A stretch of 23,151 bases of DNA. Source: JBBSOW01 sp038259365 (GTDB lineage Bacteria; Actinomycetota; Actinomycetes; Propionibacteriales; Propionibacteriaceae). The notes beneath the pieces are model-generated. The model searched no databases and was not told the origin of the DNA. It saw only the letters and a list, made by a program, of their open reading frames with translations. The stretch is from NCBI GenBank assembly GCA_038259365.1, contig JBBSOW010000047.1, positions 1 through 23,151 of the forward strand. Reading direction: 5' to 3'. This document shows positions 1 to 7,019 of this stretch, piece by piece; the stretch's first letter is position 1; every line of letters begins with the position of its first letter. Both the position numbers and the translations under genes were made by a program.

Positions 1-881
1 ACCGTGGCGTCGAAGACGCCCCCGCAATTCCGCACGGCGTGGCGCATCGCGTGCTCTCGGGGGCCAAACTCGGGGTAGGCGGCGAGCAGCGCCGAGGAGT
101 GCCCGGGCAGGTCGATCTCAGGAATGACGGTCACGCCCCGCTCGGCGGCGTACCCGCTGATCTCGGCCAGGTCGGCCAACGTGTAGTAGCCGCCGTGGGG
201 GGTCCCATCGTGCCGGCCGGGATCGGTGGCCGGATCCAGGCACGTGTTGGGACGGTGACTGCCGACCTCGTGCAGGCGCGGATAGCGCTTGCTCTCGATA
301 CGCCATGCCTGGTCGTCGCACAGGTGCAGCTGCAGCACGTTCAGCTTGTGCATGGCGAACAGGTCGATGTAGCGCAGCAGATCGGCCTTCGGCAGGAAGT
401 GCCGCGCCACGTCGATCATCCCACCGCGCCAAGCCAATCCCGGTTCGTCGATGACCTCACCGCACGGTACCGGCAGCGCCTCGCCCGGCACCCAGCGGCG
501 CCACACCTCGTCGGGCATGAGCTGGCGCAAGGTGGTGAGCCCGTGCCACAGGCCGGTCCGGTCCGCACCAGAGACCGTGATCTCCTCGGGTGTGACCCGC
601 AACCGGTATGACTCGGGCCCGCCGACCTCCTCGTCGACGGCGAGCCGGAGCACCCCCTCGGCAGTTGGCCCCTGGCCGGTATGGAGTTCGCCCGCCGCCA
701 CGGACCGCGGCGCGAGGTTGCCGAACGCACGACGGACGTCGGCCTCGAGCGCGGCCGCCAGCCGCGTGTCTCCCCCGTGGCTCACGATCAGCTCGGTCTG
801 GGGGCCCAGGCTGAACGCGCCGCTCTCAGGGCGAGCGAGAACCGGCCGCGGCAGAAGCGAAACGTAGCGTTCTTCGTGCAT
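1..881 (-). CDS. Beta-N-acetylhexosaminidase, GH20 family (3' end outside window)
   Basis: Glycoside hydrolase family 20 enzymes remove terminal GlcNAc or GalNAc from chitin fragments, glycans or wall muropeptides. Reading from the ATG at 881, about 293 codons stay open to the window edge. Residues 1-145 resemble the GH20 N-terminal domain. The barrel begins with WRGGMIDVARHF (151-162), where the Arg of ARHF is the substrate-binding Arg of the family, then HLCDDQAWR (186-194), GGYYT (230-234) and VIPEIDLPGH (252-261). The catalytic Asp-Glu pair (the GGDE-type motif) would come later and lies outside the window, so activity cannot be judged. GAGAGG lies 7 bases before the ATG. No signal peptide is visible, which suggests a cytoplasmic enzyme. 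It is divergent from the AAA ATPase gene with a 49-bp gap. Family assignment is firm; substrate is unknown. Confidence 0.9.
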   Translation of the reverse strand, partial: MHEERYVSLLPRPVLARPESGAFSLGPQTELIVSHGGDTRLAAALEADVRRAFGNLAPRSVAAGELHTGQGPTAEGVLRLAVDEEVGGPESYRLRVTPEEITVSGADRTGLWHGLTTLRQLMPDEVWRRWVPGEALPVPCGEVIDEPGLAWRGGMIDVARHFLPKADLLRYIDLFAMHKLNVLQLHLCDDQAWRIESKRYPRLHEVGSHRPNTCLDPATDPGRHDGTPHGGYYTLADLAEISGYAAERGVTVIPEIDLPGHSSALLAAYPEFGPREHAMRHAVRNCGGVFDAT

Positions 882-918
882 GATTCAGCCTCTCACGAGC
901 GCGAACGGGGGCTCTGGG

Positions 919-924
919 TAGCAT
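919..924 (+). promoter_or_regulatory. Probable -10 box of a leaderless mRNA for the AAA ATPase gene
   Basis: TAGCAT fits the actinobacterial -10 pattern TANNNT and ends exactly 6 bases before the ATG at 931, the spacing expected when transcription starts at the A of the start codon. No Shine-Dalgarno sequence precedes the ATG, which supports a leaderless transcript. No good -35 box is seen. Confidence 0.5.
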
Positions 925-930
925 CAGCCC

Positions 931-2328
931 ATGAGTGTGAACATGCCAGAACTGATGGACACCCTGAAGAGCCTGCTCGAGGCGGTCCTACGCCATCAGC
1001 CGGCTCGTACACAACCGCTACTGTCGCAGACGCTGAGCGATTTTCTGCAGGCCCCGGCTCACGACGTCGCCGTGCTGGCCCACACCATGCCCAATCATCG
1101 CTACGTCGACTACGACATCGCCCTCGCCAGGTTGGCCGAGCGCGACCCCGGTGGCCAGATCATCGGCGTGGGCGGCGGGGATATGCGTCACCACGCCAGC
1201 CTGGCCGACCTGCTGCAGTTCCAGACCTTCGGCCAGACGGTCACCGTCGCCAAGCCGGACTACGTTCACCTGGCCACCGGACCCGACACCGAGCGGTCCT
1301 GCCTCGCCTTCGGCATCAGGCTGTTTCGCTACGAGGAGCATCGCATCGTCGTCCTGCAACGCCAGGCTGCGCGTCAGTACGGCCAAGAAGAGGGCCAGCT
1401 CAACGTGTTGTGCGACGACACCGAGGTGGCCGCCCGGCTCTTGGCGGAGTTGGACGAACTCTCGCTGGCGATGAGCGTTCTGCGGGCGCAGGTGATTAGC
1501 TTTTCCACCTCGGGTTACGAACAAGAGATGGCCGGGGTCACGTTTCATCGCCGTCCCGAGGTGAGAGCCGAGGACGTGATCCTGCCCGACGGGGTGCTGG
1601 CCCGGATCCATCGCCAGGTCATCGGCATTGCCCGGCAACGCGATGTGTTGCGCCGCTACGGCCAGCACCTCAAGCGCGGCGTTTTGCTGTACGGGCCGCC
1701 CGGGTCCGGCAAGACCCATACCCTGAAGCACCTCGTGGGCCGCACCCCCGATCACACCTGCGTGCTGTTGAGCGGTGAGACGCTGAAGGCCATCGGCCTC
1801 GCCGCCAAACTCGCACGCGCCCTGCAGCCCGCCATCGTCGTCCTCGAGGACTGCGATCTGGTGGCCGAGGAACGCGACATGATGGAGGGCGGTAAACCCC
1901 TGCTGTTCGAGTTGCTCGACGCCATGGACGGGATGGACGCCGACGCCGACGTGACTTTTCTGCTGACCACGAACCGCGTCGAGCTGATGGAACGCGCCCT
2001 CACCCAGCGGCCCGGGCGGATCGATCTCGCCGTCGAGATTCCCCTCCCCGACGAGAACGCCCGCCAGCAGCTGATCGGGCTCTATTCGCCGGCGGAGACA
2101 ACCTTTTCCGAACAAGCGACCGCCGAGACGGCTCGCGCGATCGAGGGCACGACGGCGTCGTTCTGCAAGGAACTGATCCGGCGGGCCGTGCTGCTGGCCG
2201 CCGTCGCGGGCGAGGAGCCCGGCGATCGACATCTCATCGAGGCGAGGCTCGCGCTCATGGAGGCCCAGGAGCAACTGTCCCGCGCCCTGCTGGGGGCCGA
2301 CGGCCGCAAGGACGAGGAGTGGGCCTGA
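931..2328 (+). CDS. AAA-family ATPase with uncharacterised N-terminal domain
   Basis: A 465-residue ATPase. The first ~210 residues match no domain I can name with confidence. The AAA module follows: Walker A GPPGSGKT (255-262), Walker B region IVVLEDCD (302-309), sensor-1 TTN (346-348) and the arginine-finger segment TQRPGRID (358-365), then a helical lid to about 445. The acidic pair in Walker B reads Glu-Asp rather than the usual Asp-Glu, an arrangement also known in BCS1-type AAA proteins. The module resembles hexameric remodelling or unfolding ATPases (FtsH, proteasomal ATPase class), but there is no protease domain and no membrane segment. Substrate and partner are unknown. The gene is convergent with the DUF1479 gene, 22 bp apart, and divergent from the GH20 gene, so it probably stands alone. 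ATG 943 is an alternative start, but 931 fits the -10 box spacing. Confidence 0.85.
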   Translation: MSVNMPELMDTLKSLLEAVLRHQPARTQPLLSQTLSDFLQAPAHDVAVLAHTMPNHRYVDYDIALARLAERDPGGQIIGVGGGDMRHHASLADLLQFQTFGQTVTVAKPDYVHLATGPDTERSCLAFGIRLFRYEEHRIVVLQRQAARQYGQEEGQLNVLCDDTEVAARLLAELDELSLAMSVLRAQVISFSTSGYEQEMAGVTFHRRPEVRAEDVILPDGVLARIHRQVIGIARQRDVLRRYGQHLKRGVLLYGPPGSGKTHTLKHLVGRTPDHTCVLLSGETLKAIGLAAKLARALQPAIVVLEDCDLVAEERDMMEGGKPLLFELLDAMDGMDADADVTFLLTTNRVELMERALTQRPGRIDLAVEIPLPDENARQQLIGLYSPAETTFSEQATAETARAIEGTTASFCKELIRRAVLLAAVAGEEPGDRHLIEARLALMEAQEQLSRALLGADGRKDEEWA

Positions 2329-2350
2329 CCAACCGGACGTTCGGCCAGCC

Positions 2351-3640
2351 TTAGTCGGCTAGGCCGAGTCCGCGTCGGCCGATGTCGTTGAGTCGATCCT
2401 CGGTGAAGCGGTCCGGCCAGTGGGCCTCGTAGTTCTCCTCGGGAAAATCCGCCGGGGAGGCGCCGGCGCGGAAGGCCTCGAGGACCGTCTCCGCGTAGGC
2501 CTCGTTCTTGGGGCACCACGGGGCCGCGGGGATATACATCACGTTTCCCCAGCCCTGCTGATCCTCCACCGGTGCCACCGCGTGGATGAGATCGCAATGC
2601 CACCACACCGTGTCCCCGGGCCGGACCGTGGGAATGCCGACCTGCGCGTCGACGAGGAGCTTGTGATAGGTCGTGTTGGCCGGGAAGGTCCGGTTTGGCC
2701 GGACCCCGCACATCTCGTCCTCGGGCACATCGTCGAGCAGGGGGCGCAGCATCAGGTACGCCATCGCCTCGGGAATGGGCACGGTGTGCAGCACGCCCTG
2801 ATCGAACCGCATGTCCGACAGGGCCGTCCAGCCCTGGAAGGTGCGAAACACCGAACACATCGTGGATCCCGGATACTGGGCGGCCTCGGTGCGGTAGGCG
2901 GCGTCCCACGGGTCGTAGGCCTCGACGCTGCCGTCGAACAGGTGCCGAAAGTGCCGCTGATAGCCCTGGGTCATCCACAGGTCCAGGGTCCCGGGGTCCA
3001 AGTGCGTGCCCAGGCCGCCCGAGCTGGCGCCAGGCGGGCGTCGTCGGATGCGGTCGGGGTACAGCGAGTCGCGATCCGGATCGAACCAGTCCCGCCCCTG
3101 TGAGTGATGGGTCCACAGCGAGTTCAGAAAGGATTGCACCTCGGCCATCCTCGGGTGCTGCCGGGCCTCCATCTGGGCCTCAGACCAGTAGATCGGGTAG
3201 ATCTCCGGCTTCGATCCGACCGACTCGAAGAAGTCATCGCCGGGCCCGCGATAGGACTCGAAGAAGCGGTTGCCCTCGACGTAATCGACGATGCCCTCGT
3301 CCCAGGCCTCGGCCTGGCCGCGGCTGAAGGTGCCGCGGATCACCGCGCAGCCTCGACGCTTCAGCTTCTCCAGTTGACCTTGCGACACCGTGCCGGCGGC
3401 GATGTCGTCGAAGGCCATTTCGGGCCAGACGCTCTCCCCGCGCGCCAACTCGGCGTCGATCTGGGCGACCTCGGCGCGCACCTTGTCCTCGATGACGCCA
3501 AACACCTCATCGATCGTTCGGCCTGAGGCGGCGATCCGCTCGCGGAGCGCCCGCTTGATCTCTCGGGTGGCCGAAGCGAGGTCCTGTGGCGGGGTCTCCC
3601 AGTGCGGCAGCGGTTTGACGGTCGGCTCGGTGATCGTCAC
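2351..3640 (-). CDS. DUF1479 (YbiU-like) putative Fe(II)/2-oxoglutarate-type oxygenase
   Basis: A 429-residue protein close in length to E. coli YbiU (about 421) and collinear with the DUF1479 family, which adopts the double-stranded beta-helix fold of non-heme iron oxygenases. The likely metal ligands are H213 and D215 in GTHLDPGT and the distal histidine in GDTVWWHCDLIHAV (H353 more likely than H348); GNVMYIP follows. No substrate has been established for the family as far as I know, so the reaction is inferred from fold only. The start is GTG at 3640, and its first bases overlap the TGA of the upstream membrane-protein gene (GTGA, 3637-3640), so translation is probably coupled. No signal peptide; cytoplasmic. 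It ends 22 bp from the convergent AAA ATPase gene with no clear terminator between them. Confidence 0.88.
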   Translation of the reverse strand: MTITEPTVKPLPHWETPPQDLASATREIKRALRERIAASGRTIDEVFGVIEDKVRAEVAQIDAELARGESVWPEMAFDDIAAGTVSQGQLEKLKRRGCAVIRGTFSRGQAEAWDEGIVDYVEGNRFFESYRGPGDDFFESVGSKPEIYPIYWSEAQMEARQHPRMAEVQSFLNSLWTHHSQGRDWFDPDRDSLYPDRIRRRPPGASSGGLGTHLDPGTLDLWMTQGYQRHFRHLFDGSVEAYDPWDAAYRTEAAQYPGSTMCSVFRTFQGWTALSDMRFDQGVLHTVPIPEAMAYLMLRPLLDDVPEDEMCGVRPNRTFPANTTYHKLLVDAQVGIPTVRPGDTVWWHCDLIHAVAPVEDQQGWGNVMYIPAAPWCPKNEAYAETVLEAFRAGASPADFPEENYEAHWPDRFTEDRLNDIGRRGLGLAD

Positions 3641-3987
3641 CGTCGGCCCGCAAGGGTTTCACTCCGGCGATCCACGAGGGCGTAGCTCGCGCCCGCGTTG
3701 GCCGCGGCGACACCCAGCACCGACGGCCACGCCCCGATCTTCTTGGCTAGCGGGTGCGAGAGCCCGAAACCGAGCAGGTAGGCCGCGGCCAGGCCAGCGG
3801 TGGTCATCGGGCCTGCCTTGGCCAACCACGTTCGTCCGGCCACCACCCCGGCGGCCAGCAGCACCGCCCCGCCGAGGGTTCGAACGCCGGTGTACCGGGC
3901 GGTCGCATACCCACCCACCAGACCAACCCCGACGATGGGAGCGCTCGGCACGAGGTCGCCAGGCTTGTCGATCATCGGCCCGCTCAT
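3637..3987 (-). CDS. Small hydrophobic membrane protein of unknown function
   Basis: A 116-residue protein with about four hydrophobic stretches broken by short loops (roughly residues 17-35, 38-50, 58-76 and 84-104), so probably an integral membrane protein. I recognise no family. Its stop overlaps the GTG start of the DUF1479 gene, making the two a likely translationally coupled pair. The start is uncertain: ATG 3987 lies almost on top of the AAAGG sequence, whereas ATG 3975 (residue 5) has a longer, about 12-base spacing. It begins 18 bp after the stop of the upstream lipoprotein gene, so it may share that transcript. It might serve as a membrane partner of the DUF1479 protein, but only gene order suggests this. 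Confidence 0.7.
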   Translation of the reverse strand: MSGPMIDKPGDLVPSAPIVGVGLVGGYATARYTGVRTLGGAVLLAAGVVAGRTWLAKAGPMTTAGLAAAYLLGFGLSHPLAKKIGAWPSVLGVAAANAGASYALVDRRSETLAGRR

Positions 3988-4005
3988 CCTTTCGTCGTCG
4001 TCGGA

Positions 4006-4704
4006 CTAGCTCGTGACCTTCTCGACCTGGGCCGCGAAGATCTCTTCCACCTTCTCCTGCTTCGCCGTGCCGGCGCCGGAGACGGAGACGGTGGTCTCTC
4101 CCACTCGCCCGACGGCAGCGATCGTTGACTGCTTCTGTCCGCCGACGTCGATGCTCGTGACGCTCAGGTAGCTTTCGTCGGCCCCGTCCGCCGAGACATC
4201 GGAGACCGTCGTCGTGGCCTTTGCCGCCGGAACTCCCTCGACGCCCAGATCGATCGTGAACGTCTTGCACTTCTCGGCGTTCTTGCGGGCCTCGCTGATC
4301 GAGGGCCCGTTCGACATGACCGAGGCGGCGTACCCCGCGGTGCCCTGCCGCGCGACGGAGACGACGGCGTCGGCATTGGTGGCGTTCGCCACCGCCTGGG
4401 TCACTAGCGCCTTGCACTCAGCCGGCTTGATGGGCAGATCTTTCGCGATATCGGCGAGGCCGGCCTGATCCTGCACGTCTTCAGGAGCCTTCGTGAAGGT
4501 CAACCCCGCTACCTCGCCGGTCAGCAGCATCTCCTCCAGCGGCTTGGTGGGGGCGGCCGGCGCCCGGCTGCTCGCCGCCGGGGCCGACGCCGAGGAACCT
4601 GCCGAGCCGTTTTCCCCGGGGGCCGGGGCCGTGTTCGAGGAGGAGCAACCCGCGAGACCGACGACGGCCAGGGCGAATCCAGCGATGAATGGCTTGTACT
4701 TCAC
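4006..4704 (-). CDS. Secreted lipoprotein, paralogue of the adjacent lipoprotein
   Basis: A 232-residue lipoprotein. The N-terminus MKYKPF is followed by a hydrophobic stretch and the lipobox LAGC with Cys20, then a low-complexity Ser/Ala/Pro/Gly linker to about residue 54 and a globular domain. It starts with GTG at 4704, with AAGGA 7 bases upstream. The globular domain aligns with its upstream neighbour: LLTGEVAGL here against LLTGDAAGL there, PAECK against PQECK, and AEKCKTF against SERCQNF. The two conserved Cys may form a disulfide. The fold is unknown to me; it distantly recalls the Cys-paired extracellular sensor domains of actinobacteria (PknH-C/DUF5642 type), but I cannot confirm this. 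A ligand- or wall-binding role on the outer face of the membrane is inferred. Confidence 0.82.
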   Translation of the reverse strand: MKYKPFIAGFALAVVGLAGCSSSNTAPAPGENGSAGSSASAPAASSRAPAAPTKPLEEMLLTGEVAGLTFTKAPEDVQDQAGLADIAKDLPIKPAECKALVTQAVANATNADAVVSVARQGTAGYAASVMSNGPSISEARKNAEKCKTFTIDLGVEGVPAAKATTTVSDVSADGADESYLSVTSIDVGGQKQSTIAAVGRVGETTVSVSGAGTAKQEKVEEIFAAQVEKVTS

Positions 4705-4764
4705 AGATCTGTCCTTGGTCGTGGCTAGATGACAGAGCGAAACCGCTCGGTACAGGGGGCCTGC

Positions 4765-5484
4765 TCAGCCGTTCTTGATCTTCTCGGCTTGGGCGTTGAA
4801 CAACTCGTCGACCTTGTTCTGGTCCACGCCCGGGCCGTTGCCGGTGGCGATGATGGTGACATCGCCCACCTTGCCGAACTCGGAGATGAGGCGCTGGTTG
4901 GGCACCTGAGGGAGGTTCACCGTGGTCACGGCGCGGTATCCCTCGTCGACGCCCTCGGTGACGAGGTCGCTGACGGCGATGTTGCCGTCCACCTTGATGC
5001 CGGCTCCCAAGAGAATCTTGAAGTTCTGGCAGCGCTCGGATCCGGCGCGTCCCTCGGCCAGCGACTTGCCGCCCTTCTGCACGGCGACGCTGTAGGCGGA
5101 GTCGCCGTCTTGGGCGACCGCTAGCTCATTGCCGGTCTCGACCGAGCGCAGCTGGCCCTCGACCATGATCTCCTTGCACTCCTGTGGCTCCACGTTGAGA
5201 CTGCTCACGAGGGAGGCGAGCGTTCCGGCGCGGTTGGTGTTGTCCGCGCTGACTCCGCTGAGCTTCAACCCGGCGGCATCACCGGTCAGCAGCAACTCGT
5301 TGAGCGCTTTGGGCTCTTCCGGTGCGGAGGGGGCGCTGGATTCGGCTGGCGCCGTGGCGCTGGCCCCAGGAACCGAACCTCCGGACGCGGGGGCGGAAGG
5401 GTTCGGGTTGGGCGTCGACGGGGTGCAGGCACCGACGCCGAGGACGAGTACGGCCAGTCCGGCTAGGAGTGTTGAGCGCTTCAC
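4765..5484 (-). CDS. Secreted lipoprotein, paralogue of the downstream lipoprotein
   Basis: A 239-residue lipoprotein. The reading frame is open further upstream to 5700, but the start is GTG 5484: GGAAG lies about 6 bases before it and the encoded MKRSTLLAGL begins a clean lipoprotein signal with lipobox VGAC (Cys20). A Pro/Ser/Ala-rich linker runs to about residue 55, followed by a globular domain homologous to that of the next gene, with the same LLLTG motif and both Cys positions (PQECKEIM and SERCQNF). The tail DELFNAQAEKI matches EEIFAAQVEKV of the paralogue. The genes are 60 bp apart on one strand and look like a tandem duplication. A candidate -10 box, TAGGCT (5516-5521), lies 31 bp upstream. 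Function unknown; extracytoplasmic. Confidence 0.82.
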   Translation of the reverse strand: MKRSTLLAGLAVLVLGVGACTPSTPNPNPSAPASGGSVPGASATAPAESSAPSAPEEPKALNELLLTGDAAGLKLSGVSADNTNRAGTLASLVSSLNVEPQECKEIMVEGQLRSVETGNELAVAQDGDSAYSVAVQKGGKSLAEGRAGSERCQNFKILLGAGIKVDGNIAVSDLVTEGVDEGYRAVTTVNLPQVPNQRLISEFGKVGDVTIIATGNGPGVDQNKVDELFNAQAEKIKNG

Positions 5485-5515
5485 AGTTTCTTCCTTATCG
5501 TTGGATACTGGGCTA

Positions 5516-5521
5516 AGCCTA
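5516..5521 (-). promoter_or_regulatory. Candidate -10 box for the lipoprotein gene pair
   Basis: On the minus strand this reads TAGGCT, matching TANNNT and the TAGNNT form seen elsewhere in this window. Transcription would start near 5509 and give a leader of about 25 bases containing the GGAAG ribosome site. The 130-bp gap after lmeA, longer than other gaps in this block, agrees with a new promoter here. No convincing -35 box. Confidence 0.35.
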
Positions 5522-5614
5522 CTAAGAGTCGTCCCTCGCTGACGATGCCCCCACCAGATCTGGGCAGGACGACGCCCTTCGAGCTGGGGTTGAGGAGAAT
5601 CGTAAGGGGTCCGT

Positions 5615-6364
5615 TCAGGGCCGCACCACCACCGATTCTCCGGTGGCAACCACGCTGATCCCACGGTCGTTCGGCGTGGCCGAGACGAGTTGGTGACCAA
5701 AGGGCAGATCGGTCATGGGGATGGTCAACCGCAGCCGCTGCAGCAACAAGGTCTTCCCGGCGTCGGTCAAGTTCGCTCCCTGGGTGGTGATGGTGCCGGG
5801 AACGAGGACGAGAGAGGAGTCCCGCACACTCACATCCACCTGCGTCGCATACTCCACCTCGGTTCCGAAGATGTCCACGGTGCCGCTTAGTTGCACGGTG
5901 TCCTCCTGCCCCGGACTCAACACGATGAGCCGGCCGGTGTTCTCGAAATAGTTGTTCAGGTCGGTGTAGAGCAGCGTGACGCGCTGCTCCGATTCCCGTA
6001 CCCCGATGGCCCGAAAGTCGCGAAACAGGACGTCGTGGAAGCTGACGCGTACGTCGGTGAGATCGGAATCGATCTCGGCGATGCGCAACGATCCGCTCCG
6101 GACCCCGCGGCTCACCACGTACACCTCGGAATAGGACCCGCGCACCATTTGGGCCAAAAACAGCCGCCCTCGAATCTCGACGTCGGGCTCTTGCTCGGCG
6201 AGCGTGGCTTGCTGAATGTTGTTGGCCACCAGGCTCGTCGACGCCATCTCGGCTCCACGGTTGATGCCGATCAGCAACAACGCGAAACCCGCCAGCAGCA
6301 AGAACAGCTGACCGATGAACCGGAAGGTGATCCGGTGGCGCGTCCGTTGCTTACGCTTCTCCAT
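5615..6364 (-). CDS. LmeA/DUF2993-family phospholipid-binding protein, membrane-anchored
   Basis: A 249-residue protein with a basic N-terminus (KRKQRTRHR), one membrane segment (about residues 15-36) and an extracytoplasmic DUF2993 domain (about 45-249). The family includes mycobacterial LmeA, a lipid-binding envelope protein needed to maintain lipomannan/lipoarabinomannan mannan elongation. Recognisable family features are the EPDVEIRG segment near the start of the domain and the SLRIAEIDSDLTDVRV and LTDAGKTLLLQRL segments. The ATG at 6364 lies inside the last codons of mmpL (14-base overlap, different frame), with AGGAGG 6 bases upstream. Translation is therefore tied to the mmpL message. 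A role in moving or presenting envelope lipid or lipoglycan alongside the MMPL transporter is inferred from this arrangement. Confidence 0.88.
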   Translation of the reverse strand: MEKRKQRTRHRITFRFIGQLFLLLAGFALLLIGINRGAEMASTSLVANNIQQATLAEQEPDVEIRGRLFLAQMVRGSYSEVYVVSRGVRSGSLRIAEIDSDLTDVRVSFHDVLFRDFRAIGVRESEQRVTLLYTDLNNYFENTGRLIVLSPGQEDTVQLSGTVDIFGTEVEYATQVDVSVRDSSLVLVPGTITTQGANLTDAGKTLLLQRLRLTIPMTDLPFGHQLVSATPNDRGISVVATGESVVVRP

Positions 6365-7019
6365 GGCCGCCTCCTATCCGGGGCTGCTCGGGCGCCCCTC
6401 GAGGTAGGAACAGCTTGCCCGGCCAGCCCGCGAACCGGCCCAGCAGGGTGAGTAGGGCCGGGGTGAGGATGGGGCGCACGACGAAGGTGTCCAGCAGCAG
6501 CCCGACGGCCATGGCGAAGGCAATCTGGCGGAAGGTCGAGAGCGGAATGATCGCCACCAGCGCGAACGTCGCCGCCAGGATCGCCCCGGCGGTGGTGATC
6601 GCGCGGGCGCTGCTCGGCACCGATATCAGTAAAGCCCCCCGAAGGGTTCGGCCATGGCGGTGACCCCAGATGGCGCCCAGGCTGAAGACGTTGTAGTCCG
6701 AGCCCAAGGCGATGAGCAGTACGGCCGCCGAGAAGGGCGCGTAGAAGGTCAACCCCTGATTGCCCAACACGTCCTGAAAGAGAAACGTCGTCAGCCCTAG
6801 GGTGGCCGCCACGCTGAGGGCGCTACAAATCAGCAGCGCCAACGCGGTGATCGGCGCCCGCAGGTAGAGGGTCAAGATGAACATCTCGATGACGATCGCG
6901 ACGACGAGGGTGATGAACAGACTCTCCCGGGTCAGATCCGACACCTCGGCCGCGATCAGCGACTGGCCGGTGATCGAGACCAGCGACTGCGGCAAGCCCG
7001 CGTCACGGGCCAACCCGGG
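6351..7019 (-). pseudogene. C-terminal part of MMPL transporter, separated by an in-frame TGA
   Basis: This is the continuation, in the same frame, of the MMPL open frame that stops at 7020-7022. Codons after the TGA read Pro-Gly-Leu-Ala-Arg-Asp-Ala-Gly-Leu, then the rest of the second extracytoplasmic domain and five membrane segments (TM8-12) typical of MMPL proteins. SDYNVF carries the conserved Asp-Tyr of TM10, which in MmpL3 forms half of the proton relay. Everything from here to the TAA at 6351-6353 looks intact, and no second lesion was seen. The only nearby possible restart is TTG 7013, which has no ribosome site. Either the transporter is inactivated by a recent nonsense change, or the stop is read through, or the TGA is a sequence error. 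The end overlaps lmeA by 14 bases. Confidence 0.75.

Noticed and set aside
681..1499. Plus-strand frame of 272 codons across the GH20 and AAA starts
   Set aside because: It crosses a divergent promoter region and overlaps two strongly supported genes in other frames.
1018..2274. Minus-strand frame of 418 codons opposite the AAA ATPase gene
   Set aside because: The plus strand carries Walker A, Walker B and sensor motifs; the antisense product is Gly/His/Gln-rich with no domain.
4735..4748. Small hairpin GAGCG-AAAC-CGCTC between the two lipoprotein genes as a terminator
   Set aside because: Only five base pairs and no T-run on the transcribed strand; too weak to call.
5485..5700. Upstream extension of the second lipoprotein frame by 72 residues
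   Set aside because: It would bury the lipoprotein signal peptide inside the protein; GTG 5484 has a ribosome site and a clean lipobox.
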